Origin: Lachnospiraceae bacterium
GTDB taxonomy: Bacteria; Bacillota; Clostridia; Lachnospirales; Lachnospiraceae
Direction: 5' to 3'
Length of the DNA: 64,000 nucleotides
Assembly (NCBI GenBank): GCA_014799465.1
Contig: JAAVHZ010000008.1
Location: 1 to 64,000 of the forward strand
Shown: positions 7,830-17,823 of the stretch, piece by piece
Layout: the number at the start of each line of letters is the position of its first letter
How positions within the stretch are numbered: position 1 is the stretch's first letter
Translations under genes and position numbers: made by a program
The notes under the pieces: generated by a model
Seen by the model: only the letters and a program-made list of their open reading frames with translations
Database searches by the model: none
Told to the model about the DNA's origin: nothing

Positions 7830-9215
7830 ATGAAAAAGAAATTATTAAGTTTAACACTTTGTGTAGCTATGGCAGCAACAGTATTTGCGGGCTGCGGTTC
7901 TGAAGACAAGGATACGAAGACGGAGAAAAAGACAAATGCAGCAGAAGAAAATAATGGTGGAGACAGCAAGGGTTCAGATGGTCAATGCTATTTCCTTAAC
8001 TTCAAACCTGAGGCAGAACAGGTATTTGAAGAAATAGCTAAAAAGTTTACAGAAGAAGAAGGAATTGACTGTAAAGTTGTAACAGCAGCTAATAATCAGT
8101 ATGAGTCTACATTAAAAGCAGAAATGGCTAAATCAGATGCACCTACAGCTTTTATTATCAATGGACCTGTTGGTTACAATTCATGGAAAGATTATTGTGC
8201 AGATATTAAAGATACAGATCTTTACAATAATCTTATTGATAAAGACTCTGTAGTATCAACAGATGATGGCGTGTTCGGTGTTCCTATTGCAACAGAAATG
8301 TACGGACTTATCTGTAATAAGGCAATATTTGAGAAGTATTTCGGATTAGATGGTATTGCAGATACAGGTTGTGAAAAGATTGAAGATATCAACAGCTTTG
8401 AAAAATTATCAGCAGTAGTAAAAGATATGGATGCACATAAAGATGACCTTGATATAGTTGGTGTATTCTCAGCACCTACTCTTGATTCAGATAATAACTG
8501 GAGAATCCAGACACATCTGGCAAACCTTCCAATACATTATGAATATGACAAGGATGGTGTATCAGACAAGGATTCAATCGATTTTTCATTTGGAGATAAC
8601 TTCAAGAATATCTTAGACCTTTATCTTGATTATGCAACAGTTACACGTGAACAGGCATCAAGCGGAAGTGTTGATGAAGCTATGGCTGAATTTGCACTTG
8701 GTGAGTGTGCAATCGTTCAGAATGGTACATGGGGCTGGTCACAGATTGATGAGACAGATGGAAATACTGTAAAAGAAGATGACCTTTACTTCATGCCTAT
8801 CTATATAGGTGTAGACGGTGAGGAGAGTCAGGGAATCTGTGCAGGTACAGAGAACTTCCTTGCTATTAATTCAAAGGCTTCAGAGGCAGATCAGGAAGCT
8901 TCTGTTAAGTTCTTCACATGGTTATACACAAGTGAGACAGGAAAGAAGTATGTAAAAGAAGACTTAGGATTTGTATCACCATTTGAAGGTGCAGATACAC
9001 CGGATAACCCATTGGCAGTACAGGGACTTGAACAGGTTGCTGATTCAAGTATAAAAGTAGTTCCATGGGATTTCGTAACAATTCCTGGTCAGTCATGGAA
9101 GAATGCATTAGGTGAAGACTTATTAAGCTATGCTGAAGGAACAATGGATTGGGATAAAGTTATCAGCAATGCAAAAGAGTCATGGGCAAGTGAGAAATCA
9201 GCAGCAGCAGAATAA
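7830..9215 (+). CDS. Maltose/maltodextrin ABC transporter substrate-binding lipoprotein
   Basis: A 461-residue extracellular sugar-binding protein. A lipoprotein signal peptide is visible (MKKK, then a hydrophobic core, then FAGC with the acylated cysteine at residue 22), followed by a Lys/Glu/Asn-rich linker. The mature part is a family 1 solute-binding protein: FEEIAKKFTEEEGI near the start, GVPIATEMYGLICNKAIFE in the middle and a typical NGTWGW segment. Lgt (56094) would acylate it. The ATG follows AAGGAGAGG. It is the first gene of an operon with two permeases and an amylomaltase, which points to maltodextrins. No ATPase is encoded here, so a shared MsmK-type ATPase elsewhere is likely. 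Confidence 0.92.
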   Translation: MKKKLLSLTLCVAMAATVFAGCGSEDKDTKTEKKTNAAEENNGGDSKGSDGQCYFLNFKPEAEQVFEEIAKKFTEEEGIDCKVVTAANNQYESTLKAEMAKSDAPTAFIINGPVGYNSWKDYCADIKDTDLYNNLIDKDSVVSTDDGVFGVPIATEMYGLICNKAIFEKYFGLDGIADTGCEKIEDINSFEKLSAVVKDMDAHKDDLDIVGVFSAPTLDSDNNWRIQTHLANLPIHYEYDKDGVSDKDSIDFSFGDNFKNILDLYLDYATVTREQASSGSVDEAMAEFALGECAIVQNGTWGWSQIDETDGNTVKEDDLYFMPIYIGVDGEESQGICAGTENFLAINSKASEADQEASVKFFTWLYTSETGKKYVKEDLGFVSPFEGADTPDNPLAVQGLEQVADSSIKVVPWDFVTIPGQSWKNALGEDLLSYAEGTMDWDKVISNAKESWASEKSAAAE

Positions 9216-9293
9216 TTTACTTTTCATAAAATTATTAAACAGAATATTAAGTTATCACTGATGAACACTCGTTTGAACTTGATAGCTTAGGTT

Positions 9294-9366
9294 AGATGTT
9301 CTCCATGTTAAAGTGGAGAACATCTATAAAAAAGTGAGTGAGTTTTCAACTTTACTCACTATTTTT
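9294..9366 (+). terminator. Two stem-loops between the binding-protein and permease genes
   Basis: A perfect 12-base stem (9294-9305 with 9314-9325, 8-base loop) has no T-run. A second stem AGTGAGT/ACTCACT (9333-9339, 9354-9360) is followed by ATTTTT and looks like a weak terminator. Such hairpins often keep binding-protein mRNA more abundant than permease mRNA. Confidence 0.65.
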
Positions 9367-9439
9367 ATAAAAAAATCAGAGTAAATTAATGTAACTATTA
9401 ATATCGAAGGGTTTAGTTTTTAGCAGAATGAGGTGAATT

Positions 9440-10300
9440 ATGAATACAAAATCATATAAAAGGTATTTCCCTCTATTCGTACTTCCTACATTAATAGGAT
9501 TTACACTGGCATTTATTATTCCGTTTATAATGGGTATATATTTATCCTTTTGTAAATTTAAAACGGTAAAAGATGCGAAATGGGTAGGGCTTACCAACTA
9601 TATAAATATATTTACTGCAAAAGACTCCACATTTGTGGACACATTACTAAGGACAACAAAATTTACAATAATTGGTGTTATTGTAATTAATGTAGGTGCA
9701 TTTTTGTTGGCATATTTCCTTACAAAGAAAGTACCGGGAACCAATATATTCCGTACAATATTCTTTATGCCTAACCTTATCGGCGGTATTGTATTAGGTT
9801 ATATCTGGAAAGAAATTCTTGATACATTCTGCCAAAAGTTTTTTGGTCATGTATTTGGATATAGTGGGGCTAATTATGGCTTTTGGGGTCTGATTGTGGT
9901 AATGTGCTGGCAGTTAATGGGATATATGATGATTATATATATTGCAGGAATCCAAAATATTCCTGAAGATGTAATGGAAGCGGCGAAGATTGATGGTGCA
10001 ACACCGCTGCAGATTTTAACAAAGATTACCATTCCTTTGGTAATGCCATCCATTACAATCTGTATGTTTCTTTCAATTTCCAATCTGTTTAAGCTTTATG
10101 ACCAGAACTATGCATTACTTGGATTTTCAAGTAAAACCAATCTGGTCGCCATGGACATTTTTGATACTTTCTATAATCATACAACTAATGACTATGCAGA
10201 AGGTATGGGACAGGCAAAAGCAGTTATATTCTTTATTCTTGTGGCACTTATTACTTTCATTCAGTTAAGGGCAACAAGACAGAAGGAGGTTGAGCAATAA
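9440..10300 (+). CDS. Maltose/maltodextrin ABC transporter permease (MalF-type)
   Basis: A 286-residue inner-membrane permease with six predicted membrane helices, starting with a hydrophobic LFVLPTLIGFTLAF segment. The EAA loop that contacts the ATPase is present as EAAKIDGATPLQ near residue 185. It lacks the long extra periplasmic domain of E. coli MalF, as is usual in Gram-positives. The ATG follows GAGGTG. Its TAA shares one base with the ATG of the next permease, so the two are translationally coupled. Confidence 0.93.
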   Translation: MNTKSYKRYFPLFVLPTLIGFTLAFIIPFIMGIYLSFCKFKTVKDAKWVGLTNYINIFTAKDSTFVDTLLRTTKFTIIGVIVINVGAFLLAYFLTKKVPGTNIFRTIFFMPNLIGGIVLGYIWKEILDTFCQKFFGHVFGYSGANYGFWGLIVVMCWQLMGYMMIIYIAGIQNIPEDVMEAAKIDGATPLQILTKITIPLVMPSITICMFLSISNLFKLYDQNYALLGFSSKTNLVAMDIFDTFYNHTTNDYAEGMGQAKAVIFFILVALITFIQLRATRQKEVEQ

Positions 10301-11229
10301 TGAGTGATAATGCAAATAAGAAAGAAGAGTATGTTGACAGAAGCAGTATACAGACCAATACGAAGGTAAGGAGTGCGAAGAGTGCAAAGCTTATGGCGAA
10401 TGTGGCGAATTGGGTTACATTCTGCGTTATGGTTGTATTGTCTGTTGGATGGATTACTCCTATTTTCCTGATTGTAATGAATTCATTTAAGAAGAAACTC
10501 GCCATAAGAGAAGGAAAAGGTATGGCATTCGACCTTCTTACAAAGGAATCATTTACAGGATGGAGCAACTATGTTGAGGGAGCTGAAAAGGTAGGCATGA
10601 GGTCTGCCATAATTAATTCTGCAATTATTACAGTATGTGCAGTTATTTGTCTTGTACTGTTTACTTCTATGACTGCATGGTTTATTACCAGAGTTAAGTC
10701 TAAATTAACAAGTGTTATATACTATTTATTTGTATTTTCAATGGTTGTACCATTCCAGATGGTTATGTATACCATGTCAAGTCTTGCAAATATGTTGCAT
10801 TTAAACAGTGTAATAGGACTTATTATATTATATGTGGGATTTGGAGCAGGTATGTGCGTATTCCTGTTTAGTGGTTTTGTAAAGGCTATACCTTTTGATG
10901 TGGAAGAAGCTGCTATGATAGATGGATGTACTCCTGTTCAGACATTTTTCAGAATAGTTCTTCCAATGCTCAAACCAACATGTATAACAGTAGCAATTCT
11001 TCAGACAATGTGGGTTTGGAATGATTATCTTCTTCCAAAGCTGGTATTGCCTACAGAGGTTAAAACAATACCGATAGCCATAGATGCCTGTACAGGTTCC
11101 CATGGAGTAAAGAATCTGGGATGGCTTATGGCAATGTTAGTAATAGCAATTGTACCGATTATTGTATTCTATCTGAGCTGTCAGAAGTATATTATAAAAG
11201 GTGTAGCAGCAGGAGCAGTTAAAGGTTAA
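10300..11229 (+). CDS. Maltose/maltodextrin ABC transporter permease (MalG-type)
   Basis: A 309-residue permease that pairs with the preceding one. The first ~35 residues are polar, and six membrane helices follow. The EAA motif is EAAMIDGCTPVQ near residue 205, followed by VLPMLKPT. The ATG overlaps the previous stop codon, with GAAGGAGG just upstream. A 4-alpha-glucanotransferase gene starts 16 bases after its stop, which supports maltodextrin as the substrate. Confidence 0.93.
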   Translation: MSDNANKKEEYVDRSSIQTNTKVRSAKSAKLMANVANWVTFCVMVVLSVGWITPIFLIVMNSFKKKLAIREGKGMAFDLLTKESFTGWSNYVEGAEKVGMRSAIINSAIITVCAVICLVLFTSMTAWFITRVKSKLTSVIYYLFVFSMVVPFQMVMYTMSSLANMLHLNSVIGLIILYVGFGAGMCVFLFSGFVKAIPFDVEEAAMIDGCTPVQTFFRIVLPMLKPTCITVAILQTMWVWNDYLLPKLVLPTEVKTIPIAIDACTGSHGVKNLGWLMAMLVIAIVPIIVFYLSCQKYIIKGVAAGAVKG

Positions 11230-11245
11230 AAGAGGATGTGATTCT

Positions 11246-12748
11246 ATGAGAGCAAGTGGTATATTATTACCGATATCAAGCCTTCCATCTAATTATGGTA
11301 TAGGTTGTTTCTCAAAGGAAGCATATGCATTTGTTGATGGGCTTAATAAGGCCCATCAACATTTTTGGCAGATATTACCTTTGGGTCAGACAAGTTTTGG
11401 AGATTCACCATATCAGTCATTTTCAACATTTGCAGGCAATCCATATTTTATTGATCTTGAAAAGCTTATTGAGGAAGGGCTTCTTACAAAGGAAGAATGT
11501 GATGAATGTGATTTTGGTGATGATGATAGTTGTATAGATTATGGAAAGATATATGAAGAAAGATATGATTTGCTGTGGTCAGCATTTCAGAACAGTGATA
11601 TTGAACAGAATGAAGAGTTTTTAAAGTTTCAAAAAGAGAATGAAGACTGGCTTCCTGACTATGCCTTATATATGGCAGTAAAGGATTCTTTTGATGGAGT
11701 CATGTGGACAGATTGGGAAGAAGATATAAGGCTTCGCAAAGAAGAAGCGTTGGAATTATATAAAAAAGAATTAGCTGAAGATATATTGTTTTATGAATTT
11801 ATTCAGTATGAGTTTATAAAACAATGGATGGAATTGAAAACATATGCCAATAGTAAAGGCGTTAAAATAATAGGTGATATTCCTATATATGTAGCATTTG
11901 ACAGTGCAGACTGCTGGGCAGATACAGATTTGTTCCAGTTTAATGAAAAAAATATACCTACAGCAGTGGCAGGATGTCCACCGGATGCATTTGCAGCTAC
12001 AGGTCAGCTTTGGGGTAATCCGTTATATGATTGGGAATATCATAAAAAGACAGGATATAAATGGTGGATAAGAAGAGTAGAATATAGTTTTAAGCTGTAT
12101 GATATGGTAAGAATTGATCATTTTAGAGGTTTTGATGAGTATTATTCTATACCATTTGGTGATAAGACGGCTGAAAACGGACATTGGGAAAAAGGTCCGG
12201 GAATAGAGTTGTTCAATGCGATAGAAAACAGGCTTGGCAGTTTGGATATTATAGCGGAGGACTTAGGGTATCTGACTGATACTGTAGAAAAGCTTGTTAA
12301 AGATACAGGATATCCTGGAATGAAGCTTATACAGTTCGCATTTGATTCAAGGGAGAAAAGTAATTATCTGCCTCATACTTATGATAAAAATACAGTAGTG
12401 TATACCGGAACACATGATAATGATACAGTTATCGGATGGTATGACAGTATTAGTGAAAGTGACAGGGAATATGCATTAAAGTATATGAATAATTATGACA
12501 CACCGGAAGATGAAATTCATTTGGATTTTATCAGGGCTGCAATGGCAAGTGTGTCTGATACTGCTATTATTCCGTTTCAGGATTGGCTTGGACTTGGAAG
12601 TGAGGCAAGAATTAATGTGCCATCTACGGTTGGCGGTAACTGGACATGGAGGATGGAAGCGGATGATTTTTCTGATGATGTGATAGATGCAATATTGGAT
12701 ATGACACGTGTATATGAAAGAGAATGTAATGAAAAATGTAACGATTAA
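11246..12748 (+). CDS. malQ: 4-alpha-glucanotransferase (amylomaltase)
   Basis: A 500-residue glycoside hydrolase family 77 enzyme, the usual bacterial length. It transfers glucan segments between maltodextrins and releases glucose. Seen: GILLPISSLPSNYGIG at the start, ADTDLFQFNE, and the three catalytic sites: the Asp nucleophile in RIDHFRGF, the Glu acid/base in IIAEDLG and the third Asp in GTHDNDT. It is cytosolic and has no signal peptide. The ATG follows AGAGGATG. It is cotranscribed with the transporter genes and overlaps the LacI regulator by 20 bases. Confidence 0.96.
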   Translation: MRASGILLPISSLPSNYGIGCFSKEAYAFVDGLNKAHQHFWQILPLGQTSFGDSPYQSFSTFAGNPYFIDLEKLIEEGLLTKEECDECDFGDDDSCIDYGKIYEERYDLLWSAFQNSDIEQNEEFLKFQKENEDWLPDYALYMAVKDSFDGVMWTDWEEDIRLRKEEALELYKKELAEDILFYEFIQYEFIKQWMELKTYANSKGVKIIGDIPIYVAFDSADCWADTDLFQFNEKNIPTAVAGCPPDAFAATGQLWGNPLYDWEYHKKTGYKWWIRRVEYSFKLYDMVRIDHFRGFDEYYSIPFGDKTAENGHWEKGPGIELFNAIENRLGSLDIIAEDLGYLTDTVEKLVKDTGYPGMKLIQFAFDSREKSNYLPHTYDKNTVVYTGTHDNDTVIGWYDSISESDREYALKYMNNYDTPEDEIHLDFIRAAMASVSDTAIIPFQDWLGLGSEARINVPSTVGGNWTWRMEADDFSDDVIDAILDMTRVYERECNEKCND

Positions 12749-13760
12749 GGATATAGCAAAGATATGTGGTGTTGGTGTAAGTACAGTATCCAGAGCGATT
12801 AATGATAATCCGGGGATAAATCCGGCTACTAAAGAAAGAATTCTTAAGGTTATTGACGAAAACAACTATGTTCCTAATAACAGTGCGCGAAATCTTAAAC
12901 GTTCAGAGTCAGAAACAATAGCAGTATTGGTTAAAGGTATTAATAATTCTTTTTTCAGTCCGATGATAACGGAATTTGAAAAAATAATACAGGAAAAAAA
13001 ATACACCTTTGTTCTTCAAAGAGTTGACCAGAATCAGAATGAGATAGATGTGGCAATGGAGATAGAGAAGGAAAAAAGGCTTAAAGGAGTAGTGTTTCTT
13101 GGAGGGTATTTTTCACATTCTAAGGAGAAGTTGTGTAAACTTACCGTACCATTTGTATTAAGTACCATAGGAATGACCGATTTGGGGGCAAAAAAAGAAT
13201 TTGCTTCAGTAGCTGTAGATGATGAAGGAGAAAGTTTCAAAATAGTTGATTATCTGTGCAGCCTTGGTCATAAAAAGATAGCCATACTTGCTGCACCGGA
13301 GTATGATGAAAGTATAGGAAAACTCAGAATGGAGGGGTATAAGGCTGCACTAAAAAAGAATGGTATTGAATTTGATAATAATCTGGTATTTGAACTTATA
13401 GATGGAAATGACAGGTATTCTATAAAAAGTGGTTACATTACTACAAAAAAAATGTTAAAATCTAAAGCAGAATGTACTGCTATATTTGCAATAACAGATG
13501 CTGTTGCAATAGGTGCATGCAGGGCGATTTGGGAGGAAGGGATGAAAGTCCCTGAAAACTTTTCTTTAGCCGGTTTTGATGGACTTGAACTTACGAGATA
13601 TTATATACCATCACTTACCACCATAAGGCAGCCGGTTGAAGAAATAGCAAAGGAAACTCTTCGTATGCTTTTTGGTATGATAGAGAATAAAGAGAAGATA
13701 AATGAAAATGTTGTTTTTCCCGGGAAATTGATAATTGGGGAATCAACCCGTGGCATATAA
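12729..13760 (+). CDS. LacI-family transcriptional regulator (likely of the maltose operon)
   Basis: A 343-residue regulator. The N-terminal helix-turn-helix reads TIKDIAKICGVGVSTVSRA, followed by the hinge region (NNSARNLKRSES) and a periplasmic-binding-like sugar domain with the usual end SLTTIRQPVEEIA. The frame opens at 12708, but the ATG at 12729 begins the conserved MKNVTIKDIA. It overlaps the end of malQ, so it is in the same transcript. The inverted repeat with central CG in the leader (7739-7787) is the obvious candidate operator. The ligand is unproven. A palindromic repeat element follows 5 bases after the stop. Confidence 0.92.
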   Translation: MKNVTIKDIAKICGVGVSTVSRAINDNPGINPATKERILKVIDENNYVPNNSARNLKRSESETIAVLVKGINNSFFSPMITEFEKIIQEKKYTFVLQRVDQNQNEIDVAMEIEKEKRLKGVVFLGGYFSHSKEKLCKLTVPFVLSTIGMTDLGAKKEFASVAVDDEGESFKIVDYLCSLGHKKIAILAAPEYDESIGKLRMEGYKAALKKNGIEFDNNLVFELIDGNDRYSIKSGYITTKKMLKSKAECTAIFAITDAVAIGACRAIWEEGMKVPENFSLAGFDGLELTRYYIPSLTTIRQPVEEIAKETLRMLFGMIENKEKINENVVFPGKLIIGESTRGI

Positions 13761-13764
13761 ATTA

Positions 13765-13949
13765 GTAACAGTTCAGCCATGCCATTCATAATTTGACGGA
13801 CTATGCATTATGGCTAAAAATCTAAATATCTGCCGGCAAATTATTCATGTAGGGCGTCTGCCCTATAGAGAATAATATATAATAATTTCTTAGTGAGCAA
13901 GCTCCCACGAAATTATTATATATTATTCTCTGCATGGCTAAACTGTTAC
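13765..13949. repeat. Palindromic repeat element, copy 1
   Basis: An element of 185 bases with terminal inverted repeats GTAACAGTTCAGCCATGC (13765-13782) and GCATGGCTAAACTGTTAC (13932-13949), which match with one mismatch. Inside is a perfect 23-base stem (13867-13889 with 13909-13931) around a 19-base loop, plus a small TAGGGC/GCCCTA hairpin. The block 13861-13939 is the same as 18543-18621 in copy 2 at 78 of 79 positions. Copy 1 has about 60 extra bases on its left side. It encodes no protein. MITE-like origin is inference. Confidence 0.88.
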
Positions 13950-13988
13950 ATAAATTATAAAAAGTACATTGTTATAGGAGGCTTTTAC

Positions 13989-15620
13989 ATGGAGTATACA
14001 GACGTGTATAAAGAAAAATTCAAAAAATTAATTGAGATTCAGGAGAAGTATGATATTTCTACAGACGAAACTCAGTCAATATTGGATAGTATAGACACAT
14101 ATCGTGTAAATACACCTGTTGTGGGCAATTTTAGTACAGGCAAAAGTTCAATGATTAATGCCATTATTGGAAAACCTTTGTTAAGTGTAGATATAACTCC
14201 TGAAACCGCAGTACCGACAGAAGTGTATTATGGCAATAATAAGGTATATCAGTATGATAAATTCGGAGTAGTTGAAAGAAAGATTGAAGAATTACCGTTG
14301 AAAGGTCTTACAATACAGAATACTGATTTGGTGAAGATAGAATACGATAATGATTTCTTAAAACAGATACAGTCTGTAAATATAGTGGATTTACCGGGAT
14401 TTGATACAAGTATAGAACTGCATAACAGAGCTATTGACCAGTATCTGCCTAACAGTCTGGCATATTTATTAGTTGTGTCTTCTGACGAACCTGTGTTAAA
14501 AGAGAGTATATCTGACTTTTTAAAGGAACTTAAAGTATATAATATGCCGGTATATGTTGTTATTACAAAAAGCAGAAGACTGGATGAAGATGAATTGGAA
14601 GAGTGCAGGCAGCTTCTGAAAAAGCTTGTGGGAAATATAGTCGGACAGGAAGATGTAACAGTTGCATGTGTTGACTCATATGGAAGAACGAATGTAGAAG
14701 AATTAAAAGATATTCTTGTGGAGATTCAGGGAAAGACAGGAGAAATATTTGTTAATAAATATTCTGAGCAGTTAAGAAATGTTTCAAGATATGTAGAAGT
14801 ATATCTTATGGAAAGAATAGATAAAGCATGTCTTTCGTCTTCAAGGCTTGAGCAGGAAAAGGAAAAGGTACAGAAAAAAATTCAGGAAATAACGCTGGAA
14901 ATAGACAGAGAAAAGAATAATTTTGAAAGACAGGCAAAAGTATGTATTAATTCCATAAGAGAACATGTTAAGACTGACCTTGAAGCAAGCCTTCCTACGA
15001 TTAGTGCAATGATGGAAAATGGAAATGATATTACGGATAAGGTTAACTCTGTAGTAAGAAGATCCGTAAGAATAGGCATTAATACGGAATTTGAACCAAA
15101 ATTAAAAAAATATGTACAGCATATTTCTGAAATGATTACCATACAGTTTCCGGAAGATGATGAGATATTCAAAGGTGTTAAGGAGGCTATTGCACAAAAT
15201 GTTCCTGAGGAAGTGGCAAAATCAGCACTTCCGGTGGTACTTGCAGGTGTGGGTTTTGCCCTTGCTAATCCTATAGTGGCAGCTATCGGAGGAATTGCAG
15301 GTTTAGCAGCCGATACTATTCATAACATTAAGAATAACAGAAAGAAACAGCTTGAGATTGATAAAGCGGCTGAAAAAATAGTTGCAGAGGTTACAAAACA
15401 GACTACGGACAGTATAGAAGCTGAAATAACACGTTACATATCTAAGGTAAACCAGAAGATAGAAAATGATGTGCTTAAGCAGAAGGCTGCATTAGAGAAA
15501 TCTCTTGAAGATATAAATATAGACATCAGCATAGAAGAGAATAACAGAATAGTCCAGACCGGCAATCTTGAAAAAGATTTAGAGATTATAAAAAAATTTC
15601 GCACAGATAATTTGAATTAA
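13989..15620 (+). CDS. Dynamin-like GTPase 1
   Basis: A 543-residue large GTPase. The P-loop GNFSTGKSS is at residues 46-54, a switch threonine in ETAVPTEVYY near 77, the G3 motif DLPGFD at 134-139 and a G4-like TKSRRLDE at 193-200. Long helices follow (KEKVQKKIQEIT), then a hydrophobic segment near residues 407-440 (VVLAGVGFALANPIVAA), the likely membrane-inserting paddle. Family members remodel membranes; B. subtilis DynA also protects against phage lysis. The frame runs back to 13893 inside the repeat, but the ATG at 13989 with AGGAGG is the sensible start. A second dynamin-like gene follows 28 bases later, the usual paired arrangement. Its function here is unknown. Confidence 0.88.
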   Translation: MEYTDVYKEKFKKLIEIQEKYDISTDETQSILDSIDTYRVNTPVVGNFSTGKSSMINAIIGKPLLSVDITPETAVPTEVYYGNNKVYQYDKFGVVERKIEELPLKGLTIQNTDLVKIEYDNDFLKQIQSVNIVDLPGFDTSIELHNRAIDQYLPNSLAYLLVVSSDEPVLKESISDFLKELKVYNMPVYVVITKSRRLDEDELEECRQLLKKLVGNIVGQEDVTVACVDSYGRTNVEELKDILVEIQGKTGEIFVNKYSEQLRNVSRYVEVYLMERIDKACLSSSRLEQEKEKVQKKIQEITLEIDREKNNFERQAKVCINSIREHVKTDLEASLPTISAMMENGNDITDKVNSVVRRSVRIGINTEFEPKLKKYVQHISEMITIQFPEDDEIFKGVKEAIAQNVPEEVAKSALPVVLAGVGFALANPIVAAIGGIAGLAADTIHNIKNNRKKQLEIDKAAEKIVAEVTKQTTDSIEAEITRYISKVNQKIENDVLKQKAALEKSLEDINIDISIEENNRIVQTGNLEKDLEIIKKFRTDNLN

Positions 15621-15648
15621 ATTTTGATTAAGATTGGAGGATATAGTA

Positions 15649-17763
15649 ATGGACATTTTCAACAGAACAAGGGACAATGAAATAGAATTTGGAAAATTTC
15701 TTGATAAGGTAGATAATATATATAAAAATTTAAAGGAATTTGAAAATGAAATAGATTTGTTTGATATTGCATCAATTAAAAAAAGTTTTAGGGCAAAAAC
15801 GGATGATTTTTTCAGAGAAGACAGAAAACTTAATATAGGAATAATAGGACGTGTAAAAGTCGGAAAATCTTCATTTTTAAATACACTTATGTTTGGTGGA
15901 AGGAGCATACTTCCGGCAGCGGTTACACCCAAAACAGCCGTACTTACAAGAATTGAGTATGATGCAGAAAACAGGTTAGATATTGAATACTTCACATATG
16001 AGGAATGGAAACTTTTAAATGCAGCGGCTAACGGAAACAACCAGAAAAATGAATATAAGGTAGCACATGAAATTACCACAATGGTAAAAGAAAGGAATTT
16101 AAATCCTGAAGATTTTATAAAAAAGCAGAAAGAGACCATTTATTATGATACATATGATGAATTAATGGAAAGTATTAATGATTATGTAGGTGAGAATGGC
16201 AAATACACTCCTCTTGTAAAGAGCGTAAGCATTTTTGTAGACAGGGAAGAGCTGGAAGATATTTCAATAGTGGATACACCGGGACTTTATGATCCGATAC
16301 TGTCGCGTGTAGATAAGACAAAGCAGTTTATGGAGCTTTGTGATGTGGTATTTTTCTTAAGCAAATCCACATCATTTCTTGATAAAAATGATATAGATTT
16401 GGTTGCATCGCAGCTTCCAAAAAAGGGTGTAAAAAAAGTAGTACTGGTGTGCAGCAGATTTGATGACGGATTAAGGGATACACTCTGGTCTAAGGATTCA
16501 TTAGAGGAAGCAGTAGAGTATACTAAAAAACAGCTTTGTAATTATGCGGATCAGGCATTTACTAACTATAAAAATACTAACTATTATATAAATGGTGATT
16601 TGATTGAACAGTTCAAGAAACCGGTATTTGTATCTGCCATTGCGGAAAATATGGCAATGAAAGGTTTGGAGAATCTCAATTCCAAAGAAAAAAGGGTATA
16701 TGAAGATTTAATATCAAAAGGACCGATAACGACGGAGCAGGTAAAAGCCATAGGAAATATGGATGAAATAAGAAAGTTGTTCAAAGAAGTAATTGAGCAG
16801 AAAGATGTTATGCTTAAGGAAAAAGCATCATCTTTTATACCGGTGGCAAAAGAGGAGTTAGATGATAAGCTGATGAGAATCCAGACACTGGCTAAAAAAA
16901 GGATAAACCAGCTTAGTACATATGATAAAGAGAAATTGTCAGAAGATAAGAAAGTAATAACATCACAGATTAATAAGATGAATGTAAATCTGGAAGTGGT
17001 ATTTAATGAGCTTAAAGAAAAAATTGAGCAACATAAAATGCAGGCAATAAGCGAAATAAGGGCATATAACAGAGAATATCTTCAGGTATCCGAAAAGGAA
17101 GGTATAACCACACATTTTGAGATAAGGAAGGAGTCCACTGCAAAATGGTTCAAGCCATGGACATGGGGAACTACATCAAGAGTTATATACAGTTATGATG
17201 AGAAATACCAGTATATTGATGCATATGATGCGATAGAAAATATAAGGAACTTTGTGGAGGATGGAAAAGAATGTATTGAACTGGCATTTAATAAGTCACT
17301 TGATATAGCAGTTCTTAAGAATAAGCTGTTAACTATAATTATTGAAAATCTTGATGCACTTGGAGAAAATTTTGATGCTTCGTATTATAAGCTGTTGGTA
17401 GAGAAGACTTTAAACGGAATAAAGATTCCTAATATTGAGTTCCCTACAACACCTTTTGAAGAAATAATTACATCCGAATTTACCGGAGAGATAAAAAGTA
17501 ACTCCATGAAGTCTAATTTTAAGAAAGTATTATCAGATACTATATATGATGTAAGAGAAGGTATCTGTAATAAATTAGAGCGTGAAGTTATGAGGTTTGA
17601 GGAAGGAATAGATGAACTCAAAAAGAACTTTGCGGAGAATCTTCTTACAGACATTAATAAGGAGCTGAATGCAGTTATAGAACAGTTTGAAAATAAAGAA
17701 ATTGAAATACAGCGTTACAACAAGCTTATAGAAGTAATCGACAAAGTTGAAATAAACGTATAA
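15649..17763 (+). CDS. Dynamin-like GTPase 2
   Basis: A 704-residue large GTPase. The P-loop GRVKVGKSS lies at residues 67-75, a switch threonine in TPKTAVLTRIEY, the G3 motif DTPG at 209-212 and a G4-like CSRFDDG near 270. The remainder is mostly helical and charged. The WFKPWTWGT stretch near residue 500 may touch the membrane, but there is no long hydrophobic segment as in its partner. The frame includes an upstream TTG (15634), but GGAGG at 15636-15640 points to the ATG at 15649. Together with the preceding gene it probably forms a hetero-oligomer, as paired bacterial dynamins do. Whether it serves membrane repair, phage tolerance or division cannot be told from the sequence. Confidence 0.88.
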   Translation: MDIFNRTRDNEIEFGKFLDKVDNIYKNLKEFENEIDLFDIASIKKSFRAKTDDFFREDRKLNIGIIGRVKVGKSSFLNTLMFGGRSILPAAVTPKTAVLTRIEYDAENRLDIEYFTYEEWKLLNAAANGNNQKNEYKVAHEITTMVKERNLNPEDFIKKQKETIYYDTYDELMESINDYVGENGKYTPLVKSVSIFVDREELEDISIVDTPGLYDPILSRVDKTKQFMELCDVVFFLSKSTSFLDKNDIDLVASQLPKKGVKKVVLVCSRFDDGLRDTLWSKDSLEEAVEYTKKQLCNYADQAFTNYKNTNYYINGDLIEQFKKPVFVSAIAENMAMKGLENLNSKEKRVYEDLISKGPITTEQVKAIGNMDEIRKLFKEVIEQKDVMLKEKASSFIPVAKEELDDKLMRIQTLAKKRINQLSTYDKEKLSEDKKVITSQINKMNVNLEVVFNELKEKIEQHKMQAISEIRAYNREYLQVSEKEGITTHFEIRKESTAKWFKPWTWGTTSRVIYSYDEKYQYIDAYDAIENIRNFVEDGKECIELAFNKSLDIAVLKNKLLTIIIENLDALGENFDASYYKLLVEKTLNGIKIPNIEFPTTPFEEIITSEFTGEIKSNSMKSNFKKVLSDTIYDVREGICNKLEREVMRFEEGIDELKKNFAENLLTDINKELNAVIEQFENKEIEIQRYNKLIEVIDKVEINV

Positions 17764-17823
17764 AAATCTTTAATGGCATACATACTAAGTAGAGAAATAA
17801 TCGAAAGGTGTGTGTGCTTTTTT

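Noticed and set aside
13867-13931. Reading the 23-base stem as an ordinary rho-independent terminator
   Set aside because: The stem is AT-rich and lacks a T-run after it, and the sequence recurs almost unchanged as part of a larger bounded repeat.
13893-13988. Upstream in-frame extension of dynamin-like GTPase 1 into the repeat
   Set aside because: It would translate the palindromic repeat, and a proper AGGAGG site and homologous start lie at 13989.
15579-16139. Minus-strand frame of 186 codons opposite dynamin-like GTPase 2
   Set aside because: Antisense shadow of a clear GTPase gene, covering the region of its P-loop.
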